Notes: generated from the sequence alone by a model not told the origin. A DNA stretch of 64,000 bases from Rhizoctonia solani (GCF_016906535.1 NC_057370.1:868001-932000); one strand, 5' to 3'. Positions 36,526 through 48,395 are shown, counted from the first letter of the stretch. Numbers and translations: made by a program.

Positions 36526-39500
36526 CTACAGGTCCCAGTCTTCTAGTGCGAAATCAAGCATCCCAAAGGCGCCAGCTGAGGGTCCTCCTTCTCCCGTAAT
36601 CAATTCTACTCTCTTTCGAAGAGTACGGATGAGAGTGTCTAGTGTTTTGGACAGGCGCTCCACTCGTGCGCCTGGTTCTTCATCTTCAGGCCCTAAAAAG
36701 GTTGGATCCAGAATTGTTGTCCGCTCAGTAATGCCCTCTCGAACGCTTTCATCCTCCGAATCGTATTCCGTCTCGTCCAGCTCTGTCGAAGTGGTAGAAA
36801 CGTTATCCGATTCGGAAGGCGGAACGAAAGAAACAAGGTTCTGACGACGGGAGCGATCTCGTTTGCTGTGACGCCCTTTCACCATGATGGGCCGTGAAAT
36901 ATCCAGAGTATTATCCGCAACAACTGAAGTAAACAGATCCCCAAAATGGACACACATATCGAGTATAGAAAGAACAGTCTTATGGATTGCAGCATCCTTG
37001 CTGTGAAGGAAACACTGCTCTTGGACGGTTTCGATACTATGAAGATAAGATCAGATTTTTATCATATTAAATGATGCCCCACATACTGGTCCTTATGCTT
37101 AACAATCATCTCGTCCAATGAGTTTGCATCAGCCAGCTCTCTATGGAATCGAAGCACTTGGCTATGAATAACCTATGAAATATGGTTAGAACTAAGTGCT
37201 ACATATGCGTTTCAACTACTAACGTTCGTCAGGATATAGTTCATGTATGTGCTAGGAGATATTGTGTTACAAGCTTGTCATGAGTTTTCCAAAGATTCAG
37301 CTTACTTGACAAACCAGGTCAACTGTCCCCTTAAGACATAGATCACCTTGAGCTCCGGACGACTCGTGCCGTGATCGCGAACAAGGATATGATCCAGAAC
37401 CATCTTTGCCCTCCGTAACTGTAAAACAAGGACAAATACTTGGGAGTATAGGTGTAGCGCGCTGGTGCCAAACACGTAGGGCAAGGGGAAAGGGAACTAA
37501 CAGGAGTTAGAGATCATTTTATTCTAGCCGAATATAGCCTACCTCATATTCGACTTCTAATCCATGAACAGCGCGTATGGACCGTGCTGAAGACCTTGTT
37601 TTAGTCCCTCTGTATACAAGACGCACCCGACCTGGGTCAATCCATGAGGTCGAGGTTGCCGATATAACATCTCTAAATAAAGAGTTAAGTAGATGATAGT
37701 CACTCCACGGCTTCTGCGCATCGATCTGTCGAGTAATAAGTATTGGGTCTGAGATATGGAGATATTTCAAACCTTGGCAAATAAATTGTCGCAGAAATGT
37801 GTCATTATATCTCCCCGGCGCATGAAACAAAGGTCCTCCATCGCATACAGGTGACGCCATAATTCGCAGTCCTCGATGAGCACCCTATTAAGGCGGAATG
37901 CGGCAATCTGACATCTGGGCGCTACTCGGTCGGCCAATATATGAGGAAGGTCATTCAGGAGGACCTCAGCAGCAAGATTGAAGGCCAAGGGGTATTTGTC
38001 GCTCACAGAAATTGTGTCTGTTGGCGATGATGAGCGAATCGAAAAGGACGACTCGGGTAAGATAGTATCGTCCAAGTTATAGCGACCCAAATCTTCTAAC
38101 GAGCCGGTTTCAAACGAAACATCTCTGAGGGTAACTCCACCAGAGGACTTTAGAGTATCAGCGAACGAAGGCCAATCATCGTCGTTATCCTCATCCCGGT
38201 CTTGGTCATGGTCATGGTCTTCATCTTCGCTGTCGTAGTCGCCATCAATTGCCCCCCATACGCCAATCCCGCGTAGTAAGCCAACAGCTTTTCCTGAGGC
38301 TAAAATACGGGCTGCAACTGGTATCAGGCAACTTGGTACGAGAGTTCGCGCTTGTTTCTGGACACTCCCGCCCATCCCGGGATAGAAAACTCCTTGAGCT
38401 TTCCTGGCTAGGATATGTGACATTTGTGCATCCAGAGCTCCCTCGTCATCGCTTTCATCTTCCGCTGTAGTTGTTCGCAGAACGTATCCAGTCGTCCAAA
38501 AGTCTGGAGATGCGACATCAACAGTCTCCCGCCTCTTAATGAAGAACTCCTTGTCGTGGGACAAATCATCTGCTCGTACCGCCTGCTCAACAGAACCAAG
38601 GCCAATATCCAGCGCACTCCCGCCTACATCAATGCCCCACTTGACCCAGGCGCCTACTGAAGCCCATATGGGTTCAGCGGTAGAGATAAAAACATCCATG
38701 AGTTGAGAGCTTCCTCCGTCCATGGGGTATAAAGTTTGATCAGATGCTGATTTAGTATCGCCGCATTGTCCTCCGTCTCGATTGCATGCCCGCACAGCGA
38801 CGAGTAACCTGTCTAGCAACCGTTTGTTTAGGAGTGCCGGATGAATATTTTGTATTGCGAATATTGGTAAGGGCGAAAGTATGGTGATTGTTGAATTGGC
38901 GACAGTCGAATAATATGCTCGAGGATGAGCATAAGTCTGAGTAGGAAGCTCGTCTGGAAGAGCACGGATAAGATCGTAAAGAATATCAAAGGTCCTAGTC
39001 ATGAATTTGTCGAGACGGCGCCGAAGACTAAGAAGGGAAACTATTACTGGCTCTGAGTTGTCTCTTAACCCACTGCCGAGTCGGGCGTTGCATATCTGTT
39101 CCTCTAAGCCAGCACAGTGCGCATCGAGAGCATTAATTCTTGTCCCAACGGCTTCGGCAAAGGCATCCAGCGCTCGACATGATTGATTTCCACTTGGGCC
39201 ATGGCCACTTGTGAGCACTAAACTGGTCGAAACATTGGCGAGAGAAAGGTCTGGTTGGTGCAAACTGAATGCCCGTGGGGCATTCATAGATTTGCGCAGT
39301 ACCGAAGACATAAAAATACGAAGGTGGTGAAGAATGGTCGCGGTAGTCGCAAAAGTCGAAAGGAGAGACCGATATGCAGTAATTGTCAAATGAGAGACCC
39401 GAGGCAAATTGGACGAATGCTGCATAAAGTGGGTTGGTATGCGACCATGCCAGGCGGGCTGGAAACAGATATATTCCATACCTCCACCTTCCGAAACAGA

Positions 39501-40873
39501 GTTCCATCGTAATGAAAGGTAAATATTAGGGAACTTCGACCTTGCATTGATATCAATACGTCTCGAACGACGTCTATTTCGTCGATGTAGACCTAGCATC
39601 ACGAGATGATAAGCCTTATACTGGCAGGACAATATATGTGTACCTCTCTGATAGTAGGGAGCAACGAACCAGCCTCCTTTTCGAGTGCACGTTCAAATGA
39701 GGGGCCTTGAAAACCGTAGGATCTTGGTATACTTTGCATACAGAAAACTGAAAAGGAACTTACCAAGTGTAGCTGGATCATTGACGTTAAACTCCTTCTC
39801 GGCCCTTCTCGCTGCTTCGTTCACATACCGAGGTCTCCAATATTGATCTGCACACAAAGCTTCATATAAATTATGCGCATCATTTAAAGTGCGTTGTTGA
39901 GTAAAATCCGCATACGAAAACGGGTTGGGACGCCCTTCGTCTTCATCTCCTTCATTACTTTCAATCAGTGAAGCTCTGTCTTCAGCAGCAGGCTCTGGAC
40001 TCGATAGGGACCCTCTGGACTCCAACTCCATGGAGGGATGCGAAGACAGGGTCTTCGTATCCCAATCCTCATCATCCCATGGGGTTTTCCAATGCTCCCC
40101 CTCCAGTGGCTCTTCCTCCAGGACTTGTTTCCAAAAGTCTTTCGGTTCTGGTGGAGGTGCATGAACTTCCCTAAGTAAATCGTATGCATAGTCGTGCGTA
40201 GTGTTGGTCGGAGGTTGAGACAATTCAATCTTATGATCCAATAAAAGTTGAATGTCAATATAAGGTTGGCTACGTGAAGACCTACCAGGAGCTGAAGCAT
40301 CTCAGGGAGATTTGTGCGCTGCACGAGAAAATAAATTGCTGGCGTCAATCCATCATGCTCAAAAAACGCGATGTAGGCTACCTTGAACCTTGATTGGGTC
40401 GTCTGCAGACCTGTCTTCCGGATCCACATCGACTAGTGCGTTCATACGTCTAAAGCTAGTTGTAATTGCATCCGCAAGGTCATTTTGAAGGTGAATGCGA
40501 GCCTTCTCACGATGCCTGTATATATCCGCAAATTTAGATCAATTTAAGTGATATACAGTCCAACTTACCCGGCAATCCTCTTCGTAACACTGGCCATGTC
40601 ATTGGTGGGCCCTGAAGTGTTCAGTACCGTATCCAGTGCCCCCGCCATATACTCCTGGAATTCATCAGGGTCATCTTCTGGGCCAACTCCAGTTACTTGT
40701 TGCACTAGATTCCGTAAAAGCGCGGCAGTGTGCTGAACATGACTTGAACGTAATCGCGCAGTCGTGGTGGTGCGGCTGGAGAGCCTTGACACGGCGCGAA
40801 CCGACGTTGCCGTACTCATGCGAGATACCGGTCTGTTCCCCGAGGACGACGGGGTCATTATGTATTTCTTCAT
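36526..40873 (-). CDS. Gamma-tubulin complex component (Spc97/Spc98 family, GCP5-like)
   Basis: These proteins scaffold gamma-tubulin at the spindle pole body and nucleate microtubules. The N-terminal exon encodes MTPSSSGNRPVSRMSTATS and a helical region (HTAALLRNLVQQVTGVGPED). Then come the GCP N-terminal landmarks FSYADFTQQRTLNDAHNLYE and QYWRPRYVNEAARRAEKEF. A large exon (about 39632-37767) carries the GCP core with LAFNLAAEVLLNDLP and YAMEDLCFMRRGDIMTHFCD. Later exons give PYVFGTSALHLYSQVFVLVL and MVLDHILVRDHGTSRPELKV, the gamma-tubulin-binding C-terminal domain. The end is MLDFALEDWDL. Acidic insertions suggest GCP5 or GCP6 rather than GCP2/3. Start is Met 40873 or 40858. Confidence 0.85.
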
Positions 40874-40996
40874 GTTTACAGGCGTTCGGTCTTAAGCCCG
40901 TGGTGGGGAGCACGAAGACGTTGTGAAGCGCCGGTATTACCTAATTCGAGATCGAAGAAGAGTGGCTCGTCAGGTTTGACCTTGGTTTCATTCGAC
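40874..40996. promoter_or_regulatory. Bidirectional promoter, gamma-tubulin complex gene and MGM101
   Basis: The two start codons face away from each other across about 120 bp, so the promoters must overlap. No individual element identified. Confidence 0.6.
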
Positions 40997-42018
40997 ATGT
41001 TTGCCGCCCGGCGAGCTCTGGCTTATCCCTCCTTTTCAGCTCGGCTTTTCTCAGTATCTCATACTATATTTGCAACTACTCCGAAAGTTACATACCCCAA
41101 GTCCCAACCAATCGCTCCAAAGACTACTGCGAGGGCCGCTACCAGCAAAGCGGGGCAGGGGAACCCAGACATAGTTGAGGCATATCCGACAACTGCCAAT
41201 GAGGTTGATGTCAAACAATTGACTGAGGGAGAGGAAACCGGTGAACTTCCCGATGTACCGCCAGGCTCTTTGCCAATGGATTGGTATACGAGTTACCATG
41301 GACTATCTTCGCAGCCATTCCCTAAAGAGGCTGCGGAAATTCTCATGGCTCCGATAGATCCACTAGACGTTGAGGTTAAACCAGGTAGGCCTGTATATGA
41401 TTGAGCGCCAAGTATCGTCACTAAACTCGCAATATAGATGGGCTCCTCTATCTGCCCGAAATCAAGTACCGTAGAATATTGAACAGGGCATTTGGCCCTG
41501 GAGGCTGGGGGCTTGCTCCTCGGTCTGGAATCAACGTCAGTCCCAAGGTTGTTAGCAGGGAGTATGCGCTTGTGTGTCTTGGGCGGTAGGTTGTTATTCA
41601 TTTTCGATAAGATGCTGGCATAATTATATAAATTATAGTCTTGTGAGTATTGCTCGAGGAGAACAAGAATACTTTGATCAAGAAGGCATCGCAACTGCTA
41701 CTGAAGCAGCAAAGAGTAATGCTCTCATGCGATGCTGCAAGGATTTGGGAATCGCAAGTGAACTCTGGTGCGTCCATTCATTTGCTGTGGTTTCAACAAA
41801 CAAACAGGTGGCTCATCACAGGGATCCTCGGTTTATCCGAGAGTTCAAGGCCAAATACTGCGTCGAGGCCTTTGTCGAGCATATTCCTAGCAAAAAAGTG
41901 TACGTTTACACCTCTCACTAAACTATCTGTACTGAGCCAGCTTCGACTCAGGCAAAAGCGTTGGAGGCGCAAGGATGCCAAGTTTGACTACCCCTACAAG
42001 GAGTCTACACGTGCATAG
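40997..42018 (+). CDS. MGM101: Mitochondrial genome maintenance protein MGM101
   Basis: MGM101 is a Rad52-like single-strand-annealing protein of mitochondrial nucleoids. The N-terminus ([22 protein letters not shown]) looks like a mitochondrial presequence, followed by a Lys/Thr/Ala-rich variable stretch. The conserved core begins at [20 protein letters not shown]. It continues through [49 protein letters not shown] and [21 protein letters not shown], and ends [18 protein letters not shown]. Short introns follow VKP, CLG, SELW and SKKV. An in-frame upstream Met at 40976 would lengthen the presequence by seven residues. Intact. Confidence 0.94.
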
Positions 42019-42644
42019 ATTCCATATCTTTTTGTTGCCACCTCGCGATACACATAGCTATAGATGATAAAGCGACATCAAAAATCCCCATTATTTTATT
42101 TGTACTCCCAATTCAAATGATGAAAATTTAGATCACCATTCAGAATATATTCGTTAAACAACAGCATAAACACTAATGTTAATGCAGAATGTAATAGGGT
42201 TAGGCCCAAGGCAAGTGAGAAAAAAAGAGATAGCCTCATCAGACAGTTGTCCACAACTCCCGACCTTGAAGGCCAGAACGTCATCGAATACAGCGTGAGC
42301 CGCATATGGTCTCGGTTCGAGCTGGGACATCCTCTCATCGACTGAGGTTGAAGAAGTGGCAATTGTGAAATTGCAAGACTCGGTTAGAAACTATAAATAG
42401 ATCCTAGCTGAGTATGTTCTAAGGAAAGTTGGAGGTGCAGGGGCGGGCTGTATTTATACCTCACGTGAGTGGCCCGTGCGCATACATCCAGGCATCTCCG
42501 GGCCGAAGCGCTTGTGGGCCTTGATTCGATCATAAGCATCATTGGGAATTTTATATGTAGTTAAACACGACACTAATAAACCATATAACTATAGTGGTAA
42601 GGTTGATCTTTTTGTTGTAGACCTATTCATGGATCGTGTTCGAA
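42019..42644. other. Convergent 3' region after MGM101
   Basis: AT-rich with a minus-strand 88-codon open frame (42096-42362) that lacks motif or splice support. I do not call a gene. A stretch at 42455-42470 (TATTTATACCTCACG) could belong to a promoter, but no transcript is obvious. Confidence 0.4.
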
Positions 42645-43458
42645 TTACATAGTTTCGGCCCTTCGTTGTTCCAAGTGATTAATAGCTTGGTGCTTTGCGA
42701 CGTGAGTACCAGCCACATGCTTTTCTTCATCCCGCTCATATTTGAATTTATGCCGCTCTCTGTGTGCAAACCATTCGCACCCAGCAACTGTACCCAACAA
42801 ACATACTATACACGATTAGCGTTATCTTCAAGGCTGAAGTGGGATGAGGAGGGCCTACCAAGCATCAGGCCTACAGGAACGAGTACAATCGTTTGAAAAG
42901 CCCTAACATGATCCTTGATATCGCTTGGATCGTCTGCTACTATAGTCATTACCAGCAGGCCGGCGAGCAAGAACAAGGAGGAATAGGTTGTAATGGCTGT
43001 CGGTAACGCGGTGACAAACGCCACAGGACCAGACATCCCGACCAAAAAGCCCTTACCCGAGGCCAGACGACCAATCATCTCTGGATCAGATCCTGCGCCA
43101 AATACTGTGAGGTACATGATCAGGACGAGGCCTTCAAGAGAGAGACCGAATGCTACAACGTAAAGCGCTGTCGCAACCCAGTTCAAGTTTGGAGTATCGA
43201 ACGGGGAAGGTATGGCCAACGCCGCGGCACTAGTTGCCGTAATAACGGAGAGCTATGCACTCATATTAGATTTTGAGTATTAATTATAAATAATAGTAAC
43301 ATGCACCGGCATGATTAGTCGATCCCATTCTTTCTGGACAAGCATGCGTGAGTTCAACCAACCTCGAGTCCGACCTGGGAAAACCTACTTGTTGCTTCGC
43401 CCTCTCTGAAGACTTAAATCCAACGTCCTTGGAGCTTATATAACTTGAATACGCTTTA

Positions 43459-43751
43459 AAGGAGGCGTCATCCATTGACCGCTAACTGACTGTGGAGCCA
43501 CGCTTTTTGATGGCGCTTAGGTCGCTTTTATCAGTAAATCCCCATTTTCTCCTTTTCTCGGACAGATTTGACGATTCTGAGAACGGACATCTCTGCGCGT
43601 CGAGCCTTTACATCTGTATATACATTTTGTTTTATCCCATTCGGCTTTGTTTTGGCTGCGCACTCCTTTGATTGCGACCGCTTAGCTCAGCATACGAGAG
43701 AAACTCGGTGGCAGTCCATGCGCGCAAGCTTACTAACATAGTCCGGGGGCC
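43459..43751 (+). repeat. Left terminal inverted repeat of the transposon
   Basis: Matches the reverse complement of 46069-46362 nearly throughout. The inner boundary is at GTCCGGGGGCC. This is unusually long compared with the few tens of bases of classical mariner ends. Confidence 0.9.
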
Positions 43752-43805
43752 TACTGACCGACTGAAATTATGTTCCAAGTTGAAAGAGCGATTGAAAATA
43801 AGAAT

Positions 43806-46034
43806 TTAATTGTTTGTTGTATGTACATAGTTAGGAGCAATCTCGTCGTACGGAATATGTGCTGGGGTCTCTCGGTGATGTTTGAATATCGTTGTAGCCC
43901 ACGCAGCAGCTTGGGACCCGTCCATACCATGGTCATATCCATCGGCAAAACGTTGAGAACGAGCAGCGAACCTAATGAAAAAGTGAACAACCAACTAAAG
44001 TAGAGTTATAAGGTGGCATACTTGCGCATCGATAAAATTGGGGGTGATTCTAATGCCTTTAGTGCGTTCTCCTTCAACTTTTTTGAGCTACTATTAGGGG
44101 GATTATCTCGATAGTCTCTTTTTGCGTATCCCCAGACTTGCTCTATCATACTCAGCTCACAGTGGTACTTTGGGAGAAATACCACTTCAGTTCCCAGCTC
44201 TCGAGCAGCCTCTTGTAAGCCTGATTCACGATTATTGAAATCTGGCTGGTTCATCATTACCCGACGACAGCAACAGTCAGTCTTCCCTGGTTCACATCCC
44301 TTCGTGCAAACTGCGTTCAAATCGGCAAGATGACCGAGACCGCGCTCTCGAAGAATCCACGACATTCCCTTGAAACGATTGGGTTTGTTTGGGTCATAGA
44401 ACTCCTGGGGTGAGCCGTCTGGGAGAAAACCATTCTCCATTCTCACAAACACGCGTTTGTCGTCCTTGTCCTTGTAGTAAGGCCAGTCCAGAAGCGGACC
44501 CTTGGGCATTCCATAAGCGGAAAGTGAGGAAAGCGAGCGTTTCGTGTGCGAAGGAGCATTGTCGTACACAAATATGTGAGTGAACTGGGGGAAGTGTTCG
44601 TTGACAATTTTGACAGCATCCTCTAGTTGAAGAATGACACGGTTGTTTGTAAACCATCCATCTTTGTTGCCCCCGGGAAACATTGTTACTCTCGCAGATT
44701 CACTAGATTCATTGTGAGTTTCAAGCAATACACATTCCACTGCAACTTACCCATTCGGTCCACGCAACCACCCAAACTCTGCACACACAAAGTCGGCCAC
44801 CATTAAACTACACCCCTCTCCTTTCTTGTGTGGTACTGGGCTTTCTCCAACAAAGACCCATCGAACTTTACAACAATCGTTTGCGTAAAAAATTGTCTCG
44901 TCGTGAAACCACAAAATAATGGGTTTCTCGCCAGGTAGTAATCGCAATGGACGTGTAGGATCTTCAACACCATCCCGATTATAAATTATTCGCCGCCGCT
45001 CGATTTTCTTCAGGAAAGGTATGTATACCTTTTGCCGGTATTCAACTACATCTTGTTGTTCGTGACCGTCAAAGTATTGGCCCACAGGTTCAGATCGCCA
45101 AGAAAAACCAGCCCGAGAGAGCCAGCGTTGTGCTGTTCAAAGACTAATCTTTTTCTTGATGTCCAGTGTTTTCCGAACCTCTGGATCAGACAGAAAGTCC
45201 ACCACATCCTGTGCACCCGCCAACTTCCCAGCTTTCTGTAAGTGAAGCCTGATTGCAGATGACACATCCTCATCCTCCAGTGTGGATACGTTCCACCAAC
45301 CTTGGATATTCCCAGGTAAGTCACCATAATTGATGAGTCGACGGGTCCATTTACGGATTGTTTGGGCATATGTATCTCTTCGATTATGCATACATGCTGC
45401 ATCCTTGGATGCCTGAATAAATTTCTTTCCTTTTGGCTCAGCCTCAAGGAATTGGTTCAGACAGGCTTGTATTGCAGTGTATCGCTCAGCAGTGATCCGG
45501 TCCAGGTCTTTGTACTTGTATCCACCTGATGGAAGTTGGGTCCGGCGTGCAGAATCAAGTGTGGCAAGTGCTGTCTGCGCTTGGGCAACAGTTGGTGGGC
45601 GGTAATAACTAAGTTCCCATGGGAGTTCTCCACTGCTAGAGCCAGAGTCGGAATCTCCTTCAGAATCAGAAGAGTCAGAGTCAAAAGAATTGGGGGAATT
45701 GGGATAAGCTGGAGGATGATCCAGTTCGGAGCCACAGGGGTCAGGGGCTGCTCCAGTAAGTCATTTAATTTGCATAATCTGCTTAAAGAGCCAACCTATA
45801 TAGACTACATCCACTCCTAGTCTGCAGAGTGATGTCTCAGAGTCATTGTACAAGTCCAGTGGCTTGAATACACTTTTGTTGTTGTTGTCTTCATTGTCAA
45901 AATGAGCTGTTTTTATACGTTTTTGCTACCATGATATCAAAATAAAATTCATAAGATCTATTTGACACACTTACATTGGCCCTGGCCTTTTCAAGAGCCT
46001 GTAATTGCTGCCTTTTTTTATTGCTGATAGTCAT
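43806..46034 (-). pseudogene. DDE transposase of the TA-inserting element, with in-frame TGA
   Basis: The first exon starts MTISNKKRQQLQALEKARAN at 46034; the next exons are less certain near 45900-45760. The body then reads GYKYKDLDRITAERYTAIQA, a helix-turn-helix region, QYFDGHEQQDVVEYRQKVYI and the catalytic core. First Asp is in ILWFHDETIFYANDC, second in FVYDNAPSHTKRS, Glu in YHCELSMIEQVWGYAKRDYR. About 139 residues separate the second Asp from the Glu, including a Cys cluster (CTKGCEPGKTDCCCRR). A short intron near 44750-44697 restores the frame. Another intron after SMRK leads to a last exon (FAARSQRFADGYDHGMDG; stop at 43806-43808). Codon 45139-45137 is TGA between ISL and TAQRWLSR, in the same frame, so the protein is truncated unless read through. 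Confidence 0.82.
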
Positions 46035-46068
46035 TGGGAAGTATGGTTGCTCACTCAATCTAGTTAGC

Positions 46069-46362
46069 GGTCCCCCGGACTGTGTTAGTAAGCTTGCGCG
46101 CATGGACTGCCACCGAGTTTCTCTCGTATGCTGAGCTAAGCGGTCGCAATCAAAGGAGTGCGCAGCCAAAACAAAGCCGAATGGGATAAAACAAAATGTA
46201 TATACAGATGTAAAGGCTCGACGCGCAGAGATGTCCGTTCTCAGAATCGTCAAATCTGTCCGAGAAAAGGAGAAAATGGGGATTTACTGATAAAAGCGAC
46301 CTAAGCGCCATCAAAAAGCGTGGCTCCACAGTCAGTTAGCGGTCAATGGATGACGCCTCCTT
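46069..46362 (-). repeat. Right terminal inverted repeat of the transposon
   Basis: Reverse complement of the left repeat, with one T/C difference (AACATAG versus AACACAG) and a one-base indel at the inner edge. Confidence 0.9.
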
Positions 46363-46522
46363 TACGCTCTGGGTATTTATTCGATAGGTCGTACGCCCGC
46401 CATTTCACAATTCGTTGGTGGTATTTACTAGCGTAGCCTAGAGTCAAAATGCATGCTCCAAACCAGAACGCCTTAAAGATCCACCCATGATGCAGAGTTG
46501 GTGTATTTGTGAGCTCTGCCAT

Positions 46523-47660
46523 AGCTGTGTTGACGTCAGGAAGGGATTGGTGGGCGTCTATTTTCGAGGGTACAGGCCTATTTATGGAGCATGAAACCGA
46601 GCGTTTACTTATAGAGCACGTATGGAAGCCTGAGTTCAAGGGACTGATTATCGCATTCGAACCGGTGCAAAGCTTTGTAGGGTCTGCAGCGGTTTCCGCT
46701 CGGGTGCATATGAATTTCCACGAGACCGGTCGAAATAAGTGATGTATGTGTAGCAGTTCTTCCAGCCGTTTATAGTTACCTGCAAAAAGTACTGAAATTT
46801 TAGAAAAGGATCAGCCCGTCATCGAAACTTGTAGTAAGTGGGGAGAGCAGCCAAAAAAAAAAATGATATTGCGCCAAGGGATTGAAGCGAACATCATGCA
46901 TATGCAAAACACTTCTCACAAGCTTAATATGAAACAACAGGAACAGGTCGTAAACATAACTCGAACGAAGAAATGTATAAGATAGCAAAAGTCCCTTTGT
47001 GACCGGAAACATGTACTTTAATAGTGAGCCTCGTTTCTGGCCTTTGAAGGTGAGTCATACTCACATACTCACCCACCAACGTGGCCCGGGCGTCTTCTCG
47101 CCTGTCGGTTTATAGTCAGCGTTGGGGCGGCAGGCCATTCGATGGACGCATGCCCGCATACATGGGCAGCTCTCGGAAGCGGGGGGCCCTACGATTAAGT
47201 ACTGATGTAACACCCGATCAATTTATTCGGGTCTGACTCTTGGTTACATCACCAAAATGGCCAAATCACTTGTAAAAATAGCTGTGGCGCCTACTGAGAC
47301 CTTCCATAGTTTTGATGTCGCTCGTATACGTGTACACCTGCGTTGTCATGATAGCGAGTCTAAGTTTGCTCTATCTGGTAGGTGGCAAGCTTGACCGTGA
47401 CCTAAACTTAACGACAATAAATGCATTCTTGGACCCTGTACAGCAAGCGAGGAACAAACATAGTAAGGATCTCGGCAGAGACATGAATGAAAGTGTGTCC
47501 AGGCAGGAACCGATACTCCACATGATGAATGGCAAGCCAAAATTAGATGAGCAAAGAAAGAAATCAGTTATTTCGCATAGCACCGACCAACCGAACTCTG
47601 GGGGCGTCTGAAAGCAGCCACATATAGGCCCACCTCCAGTTGACCATTGAAGAATCGTGA
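46523..47660. other. Intergenic, no convincing gene
   Basis: Promoter side of the interrupted membrane-protein gene, then AT-rich DNA. A plus-strand 99-codon open frame (47312-47611) begins with one hydrophobic helix but has no other support. A 9-bp inverted repeat (TGATGTAAC/GTTACATCA) brackets about 40 bp near 47204-47260. Confidence 0.4.
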
Positions 47661-48395
47661 TCAACGGAAGGAGGATTGTAGTTTGACAGTCGACTCATCA
47701 AAGATGTCAATCAGAATCTTAATCAACCTCCATTTCTCCTCTCCGCTGGCCTTATTCGATCCTGGCGAGGGTGGTGGCTGGAAAAGCTTCAAAGGACCGG
47801 TATACTTCGGAGCATATAAAGCCGTGCTGAGGAATTGGGCAAAGCGTCTTATAACTGTCTATGTATGCTCCCATTCCGTGTCCGCCAGATCGATTATTCT
47901 CGCCATTTGTGAACGAGCTCTTTCAGAGATATTAACAAATGAATACTTGAAGCTGTCGTCAGATGAATACACCTCTTCACGTAGCGAATTTGCATTATGC
48001 TGATTATCCTCCTGCGCACGCACGGCAACTAGCCACACCAGCACCCACAGGAGCGAATCAAGGTCGTGCATGAACGTGTGCTGCACTGGCTCTTCCGAAA
48101 GAAGCTGGGAAGACATAAACGCAACTGTGCCCTGAGACGTTCCAGAGTTCAGCCAGCACCCCACCCACATCGATCATCCATTCACTATCCTACCCACACT
48201 GGCTCGCACATCGGCCTCCAGCCTATCATTAAAGACCGAGAGCTCCATATCGTACAGACGGCCAATTGACTTCTCACTGGGGTATCGCCCTTCGACATAT
48301 TCCTGCAGCGTGTTTGCTCTGACAGCACCGTCAATCAATCTGCTCGGACAGCATTCCCCGCACTTACTCTTTCATTTCACCCTCATCCTGCAGGT
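47661..48395 (-). pseudogene. Truncated, frameshifted FunK1-type kinase relic
   Basis: FunK1 kinases are fungus-specific, expanded protein kinases. This minus-strand piece retains only the C-lobe: ANTLQEYVEGRYPSEKSIGR, then a VNG-stop in one frame where EWMIDVGGVLAEL lies in another, then QGTVAFMSSQLLSEEPVQHT and HDLDSLLWVLVWLVAV. The first 110 bases closely match, in opposite orientation, the last 130 bases of the window, intron included. No N-lobe or HRD motif is present, and frames shift, so it is a relic. The last recognisable segment ends at a stop near 47661. Confidence 0.75.

Larger units (their letters stand above)
43459..46362 (-). mobile_element. DNA transposon with long terminal inverted repeats and TA target duplication
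   Basis: The element is 2904 bp. Its ends AAGGAGGCGTCATCC...GGATGACGCCTCCTT are each flanked by TA (43457-43458 and 46363-46364), the target duplication of the IS630-Tc1-mariner superfamily. The inverted repeats are about 293 bp and differ by roughly one substitution and one indel, so the insertion is young. It carries one multi-exon DDE transposase gene on the minus strand. It sits inside a coding exon of a membrane-protein gene. Confidence 0.92.
42645..46522 (-). pseudogene. Multi-pass membrane protein gene split by a transposon
   Basis: The N-terminal part (46522-46365) encodes MAELTNTPTLHHGWIFKAFW, a first membrane helix, and YDLSNKYPER. The rest lies on the far side of the transposon: KAYSSYISSKDVGFKSSERA, an intron, then LSVITATSAAALAIPSPF and three hydrophobic stretches (WVATALYVVAFGLSLEGLVL, GPVAFVTALPTAITTYSSLF, FQTIVLVPVGLML). 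The end is a charged tail with stop at 42645-42647. Removing the element and one TA joins the two halves in frame (Arg-Lys-Ala). The intron between the two post-insertion exons is uncertain; a phase-0 GTAGGT donor after AKQQ fits. The family is an unnamed four-helix protein; function unknown. As it stands the gene is probably inactivated. Confidence 0.7.

Noticed and set aside
37767..39632. Possible RINT1/TIP20 identity for the large minus-strand gene
   Set aside because: The N-terminal SYADFTQQR region and the C-terminal FGTSALHLYSQVF region match the Spc97/Spc98 gamma-tubulin complex family instead.
42096..42362. 88-codon minus-strand frame with a hydrophobic stretch
   Set aside because: Hydrophobicity comes from AT-rich DNA; no conserved motif or splice support. 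It is not needed for the membrane-protein gene, which ends at 42645.
44389..44583. Plus-strand open frame inside the transposase
   Set aside because: Antisense shadow of the strongly supported transposase exon.
47204..47260. Perfect 9-bp inverted repeat TGATGTAAC/GTTACATCA
   Set aside because: Too short and without a clear target duplication; expected by chance at this length.
47312..47611. 99-codon plus-strand frame with one hydrophobic helix
   Set aside because: Could be a small gene, but there is no promoter, splice or family evidence.
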